NCBI GenBank assembly: GCA_051814705.1
Contig: JBPWQW010000001.1
Location: 1,302,001 to 1,366,000 of the forward strand
Reading direction: 5' to 3'
Length of the DNA: 64,000 nt
DNA from: Geojedonia sp051814705
Lineage (GTDB): Bacteria; Bacteroidota; Bacteroidia; Flavobacteriales; Flavobacteriaceae
Shown one piece after another: positions 52,830-62,222 of this stretch; positions within the stretch are counted from its first letter, which is position 1, and every line of letters begins with the position of its first letter. The position numbers and the translations under genes are program-made. Under the pieces are notes generated by a model that was not told where the DNA came from, did not search any database, and saw only the letters and a list, made by a program, of their open reading frames with translations.

Positions 52830-53249
52830 ATGAAATACGGTAGCTTAATATTGGAAAAAAAGGAATACGTTTATTTGAAGCGCATACTCAGCAATTCGGG
52901 TTATGTAGTGGATTACGAAATCCAAAAGTCATTGCTAAAATTGAGTGATGAATTAAAAACTGCGCACATTCTAGATGAGGAAGAAATGCCAAAAGATGCA
53001 GTGCGATTCAATAGTATAGTTACCGTAACATCTGCTGAAGGATGGGAAAAATCGATTCAGATAGTACGGCCTTCAGAAAGGGATGTAAAGAATAACAAGA
53101 TTTCAATCCTCACCCCTATGGGAGCGGCATTATTTGGTTATTCTGTAGATGACACCGTTGTTTGGGATTTCCCTACGGGGATAAAAGAGCTCAAAATCAC
53201 AGAAGTTGCTCAAGAAACGCACAATAAAAATTTTGATATACTTATTTAA
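52830..53249 (+). CDS. GreA/GreB-family (Rnk-like) elongation factor
   Basis: 139 residues. C-terminal GreA/GreB FKBP-like domain (RFNSIVTVTSAEGWEKSIQIVRPSERDVKNNKISILTPMGAALFGYSVDDTVVWDFPTG), with a short helical N-terminus rather than a full Gre coiled coil, so it is closer to Rnk-type proteins that bind RNA polymerase in the secondary channel. No acidic tip pair is obvious, so it may inhibit rather than stimulate cleavage. Three bases before the next gene. Confidence 0.88.
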   Translation: MKYGSLILEKKEYVYLKRILSNSGYVVDYEIQKSLLKLSDELKTAHILDEEEMPKDAVRFNSIVTVTSAEGWEKSIQIVRPSERDVKNNKISILTPMGAALFGYSVDDTVVWDFPTGIKELKITEVAQETHNKNFDILI

Positions 53250-53252
53250 ATC

Positions 53253-53645
53253 ATGATACAAAAAATTTATAACCACGATACAGATGTCGAAGTTGTGCAT
53301 AAATACAATTCAATTGAATTAAAAGGGTGGATTAACCAGCTTCAGTATATTAATACTGAAATTGACAAGCTCTTAAATTTATATGCCAATTCACTTCAGT
53401 ATAGAGATATACCTGAAAAGACTTTGGAGTTGTTTTCTAAACGAAAGGAAGCAAACCAGAAACTTTATGAAACCGTATTGGCATATTCCAATACCTATAG
53501 TAATGTAGTGGAATGTGATGATATTCAATGTGATATGGCGTATTTGAGCGAGTATGAACGACTTCGTAAAAGTTACCAATATCATTTGGATAGGTACCGA
53601 AATCTGAAAGACAATCTATACGACCAGGCAATTCGGAAATTTTAA
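53253..53645 (+). CDS. helical hypothetical protein A of the sigma-54 island
   Basis: 130 residues, predicted almost wholly alpha-helical coiled coil. GWINQLQYINTEIDKLLNLY near residue 27 and YEYERLRKSYQYHLDRYRNL-like C-terminal helix. No signal or membrane segment. Three bases after the Gre-like gene, so co-translated. It resembles the protein at 53990 in layout (same W-x3-x-x-I-x-x-E helix and a similar closing helix). Function unknown. Confidence 0.75.
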   Translation: MIQKIYNHDTDVEVVHKYNSIELKGWINQLQYINTEIDKLLNLYANSLQYRDIPEKTLELFSKRKEANQKLYETVLAYSNTYSNVVECDDIQCDMAYLSEYERLRKSYQYHLDRYRNLKDNLYDQAIRKF

Positions 53646-53989
53646 ATTTCCTGAATTTTACGACTTAATGAAGAGTCGATGACTCTACCATTGTCATATT
53701 AAAGGTGGAATAGATAAGTGTAATAAGAATAAAAAAAGAAACCATTTAGGTATTATTTCTTTTTGAGAGCGATAACATAAGCAATGATGATTGTCTAATA
53801 ACATATTTTTAAACTTTTTAAAATGCATAAAGATTTAGATTAATAGCAAAATAATAACCCTTACTCTTAACCTTGTGTGTTTGGCCGTGGGTAAAAGTTT
53901 ACCCACGGTTTTTTTTAAATCAATATTTATTTGTATTTCATTATGTCATTTAAAATGAAATCTTATAAATAGTAATAAAAAATTAAAGC
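53646..53989 (+). other. intergenic region with terminator
   Basis: 344 bases between two related helical genes. It contains a small GAGTC/GACTC hairpin near 53672 without a T-run, no ORF of note, and the strong terminator at 53885-53916. No TAnnTTTG or sigma-54 element was found in front of the second gene. Confidence 0.5.
53885..53916 (+). terminator. terminator of the GDH-Gre operon
   Basis: 11-bp perfect stem CCGTGGGTAAA / TTTACCCACGG followed by eight Ts. Confidence 0.92.
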
Positions 53990-54391
53990 ATGGAAACAAT
54001 AAATAGCCAAGTAGCAACTAAAGGTTTAGAGTCAAAAAGGAGACTATTTTTACAAAAGGATTTATTTGAATTATTACAGTGGATGGATGAAATTGAATTT
54101 ATACATAGCGAGCTGGCTGCGCTTTCAATTATTGAAAGACAACTTATTAAAAAAACTGCGATATCCATTAAAATACAAGGAATAAGACGAAAAAGCACAT
54201 TGACTATGAGTGCTTTATGCAAATATGATCAATTCATAAAAAAATCAATAGAATACGGTAAGCAGGATTACGACATAAAACGCTCCAAAGATCATGAAAG
54301 GCAACGGGATCTTTTTTTGGATCTTGTTAAGGAATATAGACATCTCAAATCTGAAATTAATTCATTGCTTTGTCAGTTTCAAACAAGCTGA
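53990..54391 (+). CDS. helical hypothetical protein B of the sigma-54 island
   Basis: 133 residues, basic and helical. LLQWMDEIEFIHSELAALSI near residue 24 aligns with the GWINQLQYINTEIDKLLNLY helix of the protein at 53253, and the closing helix (DLVKEYRHLKSEINSLL) with its partner. It has no membrane or signal segment. Separated from the first by a terminator, so transcribed on its own. Probably a diverged duplicate; function unknown. Confidence 0.65.
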   Translation: METINSQVATKGLESKRRLFLQKDLFELLQWMDEIEFIHSELAALSIIERQLIKKTAISIKIQGIRRKSTLTMSALCKYDQFIKKSIEYGKQDYDIKRSKDHERQRDLFLDLVKEYRHLKSEINSLLCQFQTS

Positions 54392-54850
54392 TTGTATTGT
54401 AATCCATTTTAAAATTATTTTTCTTTAGTATAAGCCTTCTTTATGATATTAAATCCATGAGTGAAATACCTTGGATATATTGGAAAAAATAAGCGTTCCT
54501 TTCTACAAATGACACACAGCTTTAGTGGCGTCAATTTTACAACAAAACTTAACAAAGCTTTAGAAATTCTTTAAGTTTGTTAAAAAAATATTTCTGAAAT
54601 TAAAAGGAAAGACTCGCTAGTAATCTTATCCTTAATTCGACTAAACTAGGCTCCAAAAGACTTAGTATTATTTTCATTACATCCCATTGTTTTTTACATT
54701 TTTTGCCTCTCTTTTTTCAAATAACTATATTGAATTTATCTGCTATATCCAAGTAGTTTTTTCTTAATTAACTGATTTTGGTTGCTTTAAAATAACCGTT
54801 TTTCCTCAAATTGACTATATTTAATAAAAAATAGGAACCAACTAGTAATC
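54392..54850. other. intergenic region, no feature recognised
   Basis: 459 AT-rich bases between the sigma-54 island and the FecR-CHASE2-TIR pair. I see no tRNA, strong terminator, consensus -7 element or convincing ORF; a 21-codon ATG frame near 54510 was not considered real. Confidence 0.4.
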
Positions 54851-56008
54851 ATGATGACCAATCAAAAGTTCCATTTGTTAAGACATTTAACCTTAATTAG
54901 TCTTTTGTTATTTACGCTGTCAAGCCTTGGGCAAAATTTTATTTCGGATCTAAAGCGAGATGGTATTTCGGAAGAAAGATTATCGATTAAAATAACCCTT
55001 CCAAAAGGTCAGCCTACAGATGTTGTGCTGAGTAAAAAAAGCCCCATTGTATCTGGATCCATTCTTGAAGTTCCTTCTAAAACGATAGTTTATATAACTT
55101 CTCTCAATGGAAATATTGGACAAATTACAGGACCCAATACTGTAGAGTTTACAGCAACTACCACAGGTGAAGAATATCGCGTTCTTGAAGGAAAAGGAAC
55201 CAGCAATGTTTTCATTAAAGTATTTAAACAATTAACAGGAGGAGTTTTGGCCAGTGGCCCAACTGGGGAAATTCATGCTAGATCCCGTTTGACGGAATTT
55301 TTAGTGGCGGTTGATGGAGATGATTCAAATTTTGAATTGATTAAAGGAAAAATTGACATCAATCAAAGGCAAAAAGTTGAAATTAAGGACGAAAATAAGA
55401 TCGATAGCGCTAAGACACGAGCCCTATTTGTTACTAAAACTACTCAGTTAAATCTAAAGGATTCAATGTTTAATTACAATGACAATGATGTAAAAATCAA
55501 ATATTTATCCGCAGATAGAGAGATAGATAAGTTTTTTGATGAACAAATTGGCCAACAAAAGAAAACATTTACCAAAGCTGGTACTAAAGCAAAGCAAGGT
55601 TTTAAATATTTGGATACTGGTGATCTTGATAAAGGCACTCAATTGTTAGAAGAAGCTTATAAAGACGGAGAAATAAGATTGGATTTTATTATTCAATCTT
55701 CATTAATGTTGGCGGATGCTTATTTTAAAAATGAGGATCTAAAAAAAAGTGGTATATGGATGGAAGCCGGACTACATTTTAGTGATTTATTCTACAAAAT
55801 AAATAAGGATAAGTATACTCACTTTTCTAAGTTGGGTAATAATAATATAGCCAAAGCCTATAGCAATGACTTAATAGTCGCCAATGAATATTTTATCTGG
55901 GGCTATATTCTAAAGTCAAGAATTAACGGTTGTCTCGATAATGAAAATGAAAACCCATCAAAATATCGTCGAGAAGCCAATCAAATTAAGAAGGAGGTTT
56001 CTAATTAA
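54851..56008 (+). CDS. secreted FecR-like protein, partner of CHASE2-TIR
   Basis: 385 residues. Signal peptide (HLTLISLLLFTLSSLGQ, to about 30). Residues about 50-175 form a FecR-like beta-helix domain: GSILEVPSKTIVYITSLNGNI, GPNTVEFTATTTGEEYRVLEGKG and the hallmark ASGPTGEIHARSRLTEFLVAV...FELIKGKIDI. Residues about 235-385 are helical and TPR-like (AKQGFKYLDTGDLDKGTQLLEEAYKDGE). Predicted periplasmic. It lies 23 bases before the CHASE2-TIR gene; such FecR/CHASE2 pairs are expected to meet in the periplasm. Ligand unknown. Confidence 0.75.
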   Translation: MMTNQKFHLLRHLTLISLLLFTLSSLGQNFISDLKRDGISEERLSIKITLPKGQPTDVVLSKKSPIVSGSILEVPSKTIVYITSLNGNIGQITGPNTVEFTATTTGEEYRVLEGKGTSNVFIKVFKQLTGGVLASGPTGEIHARSRLTEFLVAVDGDDSNFELIKGKIDINQRQKVEIKDENKIDSAKTRALFVTKTTQLNLKDSMFNYNDNDVKIKYLSADREIDKFFDEQIGQQKKTFTKAGTKAKQGFKYLDTGDLDKGTQLLEEAYKDGEIRLDFIIQSSLMLADAYFKNEDLKKSGIWMEAGLHFSDLFYKINKDKYTHFSKLGNNNIAKAYSNDLIVANEYFIWGYILKSRINGCLDNENENPSKYRREANQIKKEVSN

Positions 56009-56031
56009 TAAAGTTCCCAACTAAATATAAA

Positions 56032-58095
56032 ATGGTCAATTTTTTTAGGTTAAGCAAATACGTTCTGGCATATCTGATCATCTTGGTCATATCGGCAGCT
56101 ATTGCTGTAGGGGGCTTGTTGCGCCCAATTGACCTATTGGTTTACAAGAAATTTTATTTGAATAGTCAAATAGAAAAGAGTGTTAACCTACTTAAAGACA
56201 AAGTTATATTTATCAATTTACCTATTAATGATAATTATGGCAATTTTTTAGGTGTGGACTACTTAAGGAGCCAAGTTGCCAAACTGCTAGATACAATTGG
56301 TGACATGAACTACACCGATAACGAACCACCTGTAATTGTATTGGATATAACTTTTAGCAACAATCCCTTAGCGCTTGATTCTATTAAAAATGCTATTGAT
56401 AAATTGACAAATAAAAGGGGTATTAAAGTCTATGCATCCTATGAATTACCATCAAAAGGAGACCCTGCATCCTTCCAATCTCATGATGCATTTCAAGCCA
56501 AGGTGTTGTACGATAGCCTTCTAACAGGGGGCCGATTAAACACGATGTTCAACACACATGGGAACGGGATTTTAAGTTATGATTCATTTGAATTAATTGG
56601 AACTACGCCAATACCATCTCTTCCTGTTAAGGTTATTAATGACTATTCTAAAAGAGGGGAAATAGATTTATTGGATTCCATAAATTACCCACTACCCATT
56701 CGTTTGCCATTCGATCAAATAGGTTATAGCGATCAGATGTATAGCGTTGTGCCTGATTCGGTTTCAACAGAATTTAAAAGATTTACGAAACAAGACACCT
56801 CCATAAACTTGTCAGACAAATTCGTAATAGTTGGGTTAATTGACGACATACAAGATATTGATGGGAATAAAATACCTGGACCATATCTTGTTGCATCGGC
56901 AATAATAGATCAGCTTAATGGCAATCAATTTACTAGACCGTCACATGATGATATTGCAGTCCAATTAGCTATGGTATTGTTATTTGCACTCTTTGTTTGC
57001 CTTATTTTCGCTGTTTTATACAAATATGTAAAAAGGCTACAGACCAAACCTCATATAATTGCAATATTGTCCTTTATAATTGGATTGTTGTTATTAGTAG
57101 GCTTTGGCTATGCTATGTTAAATTATACCATTATTAGACCGGCTCTTCCTACACTTAGCATGATTTGGGCAGCCGTATTGGCCTGGCATTTTACTAAAAA
57201 ATTCTTGGTTACTGGTATCATGGAAGGCGGTGAAGTGTACGATGTGTTTATCAGTTATTCACATGGTGACAGCACATGGGTAAAACGACATTTATACCAT
57301 CCACTTCATGAATTTAAAAAACCGGATGGCAGCAATCTCAAAATTTTCTTCGATGAGAAAAGCATAGGTATAGGTGAACTTTTCACTACCAAATATATGC
57401 GTGGTATTGTAGATTCGAAGTTGTTCGTTCCAGTGATGTCTGAAGAATATTACCGAAAAAACCATTGTAGGAATGAGATGGATTTGGCAGTTAAACGGCA
57501 TGTTGAAAAGTTGATCGGGTTGTGTATTATTGCTTTAGATTACAAATATGTGCCAGAGGAATTCACCCATATTAATTATGTGGATGTTAACCAACAAGCC
57601 GATTTTATGGCAACATTAGAAAAAGAATTATTTAAGGATGAAAAGCAACAGCTTGATAAACCAGATATTGTTGTAAAGTTAAAACACGACCAGTCCGATC
57701 AAAAACATGCTGATAAACCAAAAGGTGTTGAGCAAATTGAGTTAAATCAGCAAGAATCTAATGAATCAGAAAGGGAAGACGCGCTAAAAACTAAAAAGAA
57801 AGACCAAAAGACAGATAAGAAAAAAGATAAGAAGAAGAAAGCAGATGAGAAAAAAGCTAAGAAAAAGGAAAAAGCTGAGCTTAAAAAAGTTAAGAAAAAA
57901 TTGACCAAGAAAATAAAAAAAGAACAAAAGAAAAAGGCTGAGAAAAAACTAGCTAAAAAGTTAAAAAAAGAACAAAAGAAAAAGGCTGAGAAAAAATTAG
58001 CTAAGAAGGCCAAAAATAAAGATAAGAAAAAAGCCAAGAAAAAATTAGCCAAGAAAGAGACAAAAGAACAGAAGAAGAAAAGGAAAAATACGTAA
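56032..58095 (+). CDS. CHASE2-TIR membrane receptor with Lys-rich tail
   Basis: 687 residues. TM1 about 10-30; extracytoplasmic CHASE2 sensor about 31-300 (KVIFINLP, VIVLDITFSN, FVIVGLIDDIQDIDGNKIPGP then YLVASAIIDQL); three helices about 308-385, the usual CHASE2 C-terminal bundle; cytoplasmic TIR domain about 400-535: box 1 YDVFISYSHGD, FFDEKSIGIGE (BB-loop region), LFVPVMSEEYYRKNHCRNEM with Cys 479 and the candidate NADase Glu 482. Residues about 584-687 are nearly all Lys, Ala, Glu and Gln. The TIR suggests NAD cleavage or protein assembly on receiving a periplasmic signal; defence, stress or developmental roles are all open. Confidence 0.85.
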   Translation: MVNFFRLSKYVLAYLIILVISAAIAVGGLLRPIDLLVYKKFYLNSQIEKSVNLLKDKVIFINLPINDNYGNFLGVDYLRSQVAKLLDTIGDMNYTDNEPPVIVLDITFSNNPLALDSIKNAIDKLTNKRGIKVYASYELPSKGDPASFQSHDAFQAKVLYDSLLTGGRLNTMFNTHGNGILSYDSFELIGTTPIPSLPVKVINDYSKRGEIDLLDSINYPLPIRLPFDQIGYSDQMYSVVPDSVSTEFKRFTKQDTSINLSDKFVIVGLIDDIQDIDGNKIPGPYLVASAIIDQLNGNQFTRPSHDDIAVQLAMVLLFALFVCLIFAVLYKYVKRLQTKPHIIAILSFIIGLLLLVGFGYAMLNYTIIRPALPTLSMIWAAVLAWHFTKKFLVTGIMEGGEVYDVFISYSHGDSTWVKRHLYHPLHEFKKPDGSNLKIFFDEKSIGIGELFTTKYMRGIVDSKLFVPVMSEEYYRKNHCRNEMDLAVKRHVEKLIGLCIIALDYKYVPEEFTHINYVDVNQQADFMATLEKELFKDEKQQLDKPDIVVKLKHDQSDQKHADKPKGVEQIELNQQESNESEREDALKTKKKDQKTDKKKDKKKKADEKKAKKKEKAELKKVKKKLTKKIKKEQKKKAEKKLAKKLKKEQKKKAEKKLAKKAKNKDKKKAKKKLAKKETKEQKKKRKNT

Positions 58096-58355
58096 AGTTA
58101 TCCATCTTGTTTTGTAGGAATACTAAATGGGCAGTTGAAAAAATATTTGGTATTTCATCCCTAATATTAGGTACTTTGTACAGTTTTTTGTCAATATGAA
58201 TTTCTTTATATTAAATTTAAATTATAGTTAACCGCCAAAAATCTATCCCTTATCCGATTTGATTATAGGAAGGACAACCTTTCTGCCCAACTTGTAATGA
58301 CAAATCAGGAGTCAAACTTACTTTAAGACAAAAGTAATTGATCAATTTCTATCGC

Positions 58356-61300
58356 ATGTTAATTCAGTACCCTAAAAGATGGAAGGCTGCTTTTTGCATA
58401 TATTGTATATGCGCTGTTCAACTTACTTTTGCTCAAACTCCTATTCAAAATACTTTATCGACTTCAGCTCCGGCAAATTTTGGGGTTGATGGCGATATAA
58501 AATCGGGAATTTTATCTTTTGACACAACCGGACAAGTAGAGACTGAAACCGATGATTGGTTTGTTGGACTTAGTGGTCAAGGTGTGATAGATGTGTCAGA
58601 CCTAACGACCATTTCCAAATTAGCCGCAGGTTTAAATATTTCAGCACAATTCAGAATGTCACAACCAAATAATTCCACCATTAATGGAAATCTTTGGCTA
58701 GATGCTGTCTATTTGAGAGACCAATATGCTCTTAACAATGAAAAGGATATGACCGTTTTTGGAAATGGAGAAAATAAGAATTACGACAATCCTACAAGCT
58801 GGGCCATTAAAACGGGTAATGTGCCTCCAAAAAATGATATCATTGATGTCTATGGACATTTAAGAAGGGACTCCAATCAATCAGATTTATGGGTTTTTGG
58901 AGCGGTTTCAACACGGACTCAAAATGGAGATAATTATATCGACTTTGAATATTTCAGGCAACCTGTAACCTATACTAGTCCATCGAGCCCAGGTGCTCAA
59001 GGTACCTTGCAAACTGAAGGATTGGAATGTGGTCATACAGCATATCAGTTTGATACGACGACTGGTGACATACTGGTTAATGGAGATTTTATTCTTTCCA
59101 TAAATTATGTAAATGGTGGCAGACTTGCCGAATTTAGATTTTATGCTTGGATAGATTCCAATAACATCAAAGGACTGGATGGAAATTCATCTTCATTGAC
59201 TGATGCCGATTTTAAATATTATAATGAACACTTTTCAAAACGCCGATTTGATTTTGGTGATGGGATGGGTGGTTATGAGTTTTATAATTGTAATAACGAT
59301 TCTAAAATACCTTATGGATATGCCCGGATTTCGTTGCGTAATGATATGACTGCAGAGCCAATTGTTGCTCAAGACAATACAGGGGCGGTTGTCGATGCTC
59401 CTTCATGGGGAACAATTGGGCCAGATGGCAATGTCAATGGAGTTTATGTGTCACCAACATTCATAGAATTTGGATTGAACGCTACGGTACTGGGTCTTGA
59501 TGGCTCTTTATCTAATGGGATTTGCTCAGGTTCGTTAGGGACCGTCATTATCAAATCTCGAGCTTCAGCCTCTTTTACGGCAGAGCTAAAAGATTTAGCA
59601 GGTCCTTTTAATTTAGGAGGTACGCCTGACTATGCAGTAACCATTTCAGAACCAGAACTTTTGACTTGTGCTGCTACTGAAATTACTTTGACAGCTTCAA
59701 CCTCACCAGCTGGAACCTATACCTATGAGTGGTTTAAGGATGGACAGCCATTTGACGATGCCTCTCCTAGTAATGATACCTTAAACGTAACCGAGCCTGG
59801 AGATTATTCAGTACATGTTGCTATATCTGATGGATGCAAAGCTGAAAGCAATGTTGTTACAGTGCTTCAGAATACTATCGAACCTGTAGTTGAGGCTTTG
59901 GGGGGTGTGATTGAATGTTCGTTACACCAAATCCAATTACATGGCACAATATCTTCAATTAATCCAAACGCCGATTTGACATTTGAATGGAGTGGGCCAA
60001 ACGATTTTGTGAATACAACCGAATTAAATCCATATGTGACTTTTGAAGGAACCTATATTCTTACTGTAACAGATGAAAATAACGGATGTGAAAATATAGC
60101 TAACGCTGTTGTGACAAGAGAATCTGAAACGACACTACAAATTGAATGTCCTCCAATGATCGAGGTGCAATGCAGTGAAGACATACCTGTGCCAGATCTC
60201 AATGCGATTATTATAATTGACAGTGAAGAAGGTAGCGAACCAGTGATAGAGTTTGTCGATGATGTTTCCGACAATGGAAGTTGTCCAGAAATCATTACAC
60301 GAACTTATAGTGCAACCGATGCTTGCGGAAATCGTGTTTATTGTACACAAATCATTGCTGTGAATGATACAATCAATCCGGAGATTACCGACATTGAAGA
60401 TTATCAATTAGAAGGCTGTAATACGGAATGGCCAGAATTTTTAACCACGACTTGGTCGGATAATTGTTCAAATGAAGGAGAAATTGAATCAGATCAAGGA
60501 GTAGACGACGGCAGTAACGAAGATGGCTGTGTCCAATACCGATTGTACACCTTTACCATAACCGACCGTTGTGGGAACAGCGATACTGAAACGACCAGAG
60601 TAGGTAAGGAACTTTATGGCTCCTCTCCTGAACTTATTGATGTAGCTGATTATATGCTCGAAGGCTGTAATGCGGAATGGCCAGAATTTTTAACAACCAC
60701 TTGGACGGGTAATTGTTCAAATGGAGGTGAAATTGAATCAGATCAAGGTGTCGACGACGGAAATAGTGAAGATGGCTGTGTCCAATACCGATTGTACACC
60801 TTTACCATAACCGACCGTTGTGGAAACAGCGATACGGAAACGACTAGAGTGAGTAAGGAACTTTATGGCTCCGCTCCTGAACTTGTTGATGTAGCCGATT
60901 ATATCCTTGAAGGCTGTAATGCAGAATGGCCAGAATTTTTAACCACGACTTGGTCGGATAATTGTTCAAATGAAGGAGAAATTGAATCGGATCAAGGTGT
61001 CGACGATGGCAGTAACGAAGATGGCTGTACCCAATACCGATTGTACACCTTTACCATAACGGACCGTTGTGGAAATAGCGATACAGAAACGACCAGAGTA
61101 GGTAAGGAGCTTTATGGCTCCGCTCCTGAACTTGTTGATGTAGCCGATTATATCCTTGAAGGCTGTAATGCGGAATGGCCAGAATTTTTAACAACCACTT
61201 GGGCGGATAATTGTTCAAATGAAGGAGAAATTGAATCAGATCAAGGTGTCGACGACGGAAATAGTGAAGATGGCTGTGTCCAATACCGATTGTACACCTT

Positions 61301-62210
61301 TACCATAACAGATGGTTGTGGGAACAGCGATACGGAAACGACACAGGTGAGTAGGGAATATGACGAGACCAATCCGGAGATTACTGATATTGAAGATTAT
61401 CTTTTAGAAGGTTGTAATACTCCATGGCCAGACTATTTAATAACCAACTGGACCGACAACTGTTCTCAAGGTGGAGAAATTGAATCGGATTCTGGTGTGG
61501 ATAATGGCAGTAGTCCTGATGGTGCTTTAGAATACAGATTGTACACCTTTGAAGTGATGGACAGTTGCGGAAATAAGGATATTGAAACCACTTTGGTTAG
61601 TCGGGAAATCAGTAGTGGAGGTAAAATAATAGGAAACGATATTGAATTGTGCAGAGATTATGGTGAATTTAATTTATTTTTTTTACTTCCAGATGAGTAT
61701 ATACCGGGAGGGTCTTGGTCACTTGACGCCAGTCCAGAGGGGAATGATCTAGAAGTTTCAGATTCTGGAACCATTTTCGTATTTGAAGAGTTGCCCTATG
61801 GTGATTATGTTTTTCTTTATCATCAAGGGTCCGGGGAATGTCTTCCATTAATTGAGGTAACGATTCATTTGCTCGAAGATCAACCTCCCTGCGTGCTTGC
61901 CTGTGAATTTAGAGTGACAAAAGTTACTACAGCATTAACACCAAATGGCGATCATGTCAATGACACCTTTTATTCTGGCCTCGTCCCAAGTGAAAGTTGT
62001 TCGGTAGACGTGCTCATATTCAACCGTTGGGGAGCTAAGGTGTTTGAAGCCATTAATTACAAAAATGATTGGGATGGCACGGTTCCTTCTAATGCTTTAG
62101 GGTCTTCGAATAGGGTGACAACAGGTAGCTACTATTATATTCTGAAGTACAAAATAGATGGTCATGTAGAACAAACTGTAGCGGGTTACTTTTATGTTGC
62201 AACCGAATAA
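58356..62210 (+). CDS. T9SS-exported repeat adhesin with type B sorting domain
   Basis: 1284 residues from ATG 58356 (TTG 58338 in frame upstream). Signal peptide to TFAQ; N-terminal beta-sandwich domain (about 30-420); Ig/PKD-like segments (YTYEWFKDGQPF; FEWSGPNDFVNTTELNPYVT); an HYR-like module (IECPPMIEVQCSEDIPVPD); five tandem 83-residue repeats (about 674-1088) with paired Cys (LEGCNAEWPEFLTTTW, DNCSNEGEIESDQGVDDG, DGCVQYRLYTFTITDRCGNS); and a type B sorting domain (TALTPNGDHVNDTF...FNRWGAKVFEA..NDWDGT). It lies 12 bases before the PorP/SprF gene, the usual partner of type B cargo. Likely surface adhesin or gliding protein. Confidence 0.9.
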   Translation: MLIQYPKRWKAAFCIYCICAVQLTFAQTPIQNTLSTSAPANFGVDGDIKSGILSFDTTGQVETETDDWFVGLSGQGVIDVSDLTTISKLAAGLNISAQFRMSQPNNSTINGNLWLDAVYLRDQYALNNEKDMTVFGNGENKNYDNPTSWAIKTGNVPPKNDIIDVYGHLRRDSNQSDLWVFGAVSTRTQNGDNYIDFEYFRQPVTYTSPSSPGAQGTLQTEGLECGHTAYQFDTTTGDILVNGDFILSINYVNGGRLAEFRFYAWIDSNNIKGLDGNSSSLTDADFKYYNEHFSKRRFDFGDGMGGYEFYNCNNDSKIPYGYARISLRNDMTAEPIVAQDNTGAVVDAPSWGTIGPDGNVNGVYVSPTFIEFGLNATVLGLDGSLSNGICSGSLGTVIIKSRASASFTAELKDLAGPFNLGGTPDYAVTISEPELLTCAATEITLTASTSPAGTYTYEWFKDGQPFDDASPSNDTLNVTEPGDYSVHVAISDGCKAESNVVTVLQNTIEPVVEALGGVIECSLHQIQLHGTISSINPNADLTFEWSGPNDFVNTTELNPYVTFEGTYILTVTDENNGCENIANAVVTRESETTLQIECPPMIEVQCSEDIPVPDLNAIIIIDSEEGSEPVIEFVDDVSDNGSCPEIITRTYSATDACGNRVYCTQIIAVNDTINPEITDIEDYQLEGCNTEWPEFLTTTWSDNCSNEGEIESDQGVDDGSNEDGCVQYRLYTFTITDRCGNSDTETTRVGKELYGSSPELIDVADYMLEGCNAEWPEFLTTTWTGNCSNGGEIESDQGVDDGNSEDGCVQYRLYTFTITDRCGNSDTETTRVSKELYGSAPELVDVADYILEGCNAEWPEFLTTTWSDNCSNEGEIESDQGVDDGSNEDGCTQYRLYTFTITDRCGNSDTETTRVGKELYGSAPELVDVADYILEGCNAEWPEFLTTTWADNCSNEGEIESDQGVDDGNSEDGCVQYRLYTFTITDGCGNSDTETTQVSREYDETNPEITDIEDYLLEGCNTPWPDYLITNWTDNCSQGGEIESDSGVDNGSSPDGALEYRLYTFEVMDSCGNKDIETTLVSREISSGGKIIGNDIELCRDYGEFNLFFLLPDEYIPGGSWSLDASPEGNDLEVSDSGTIFVFEELPYGDYVFLYHQGSGECLPLIEVTIHLLEDQPPCVLACEFRVTKVTTALTPNGDHVNDTFYSGLVPSESCSVDVLIFNRWGAKVFEAINYKNDWDGTVPSNALGSSNRVTTGSYYYILKYKIDGHVEQTVAGYFYVATE
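60378..61622. repeat. five tandem 249-bp coding repeats
   Basis: Period exactly 249 bases: the GAAGG(C/T)TGTAAT anchor occurs at 60411, 60660, 60909, 61158 and 61407. Units 1-4 are nearly identical at DNA level; unit 5 is diverged. In-frame (83 codons), so recombination changes length without frameshift. Confidence 0.95.
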
Positions 62211-62222
62211 TTTAACCAATTC

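Noticed and set aside
54509..54575. 21-codon ATG frame in the gap before the FecR gene
   Set aside because: Too short, no motif, no promoter or supporting context.
57747..58052. 101-codon minus-strand frame of Phe/Ser/Leu residues
   Set aside because: Antisense of the Lys-rich tail; A-rich codons give hydrophobic nonsense on the other strand.
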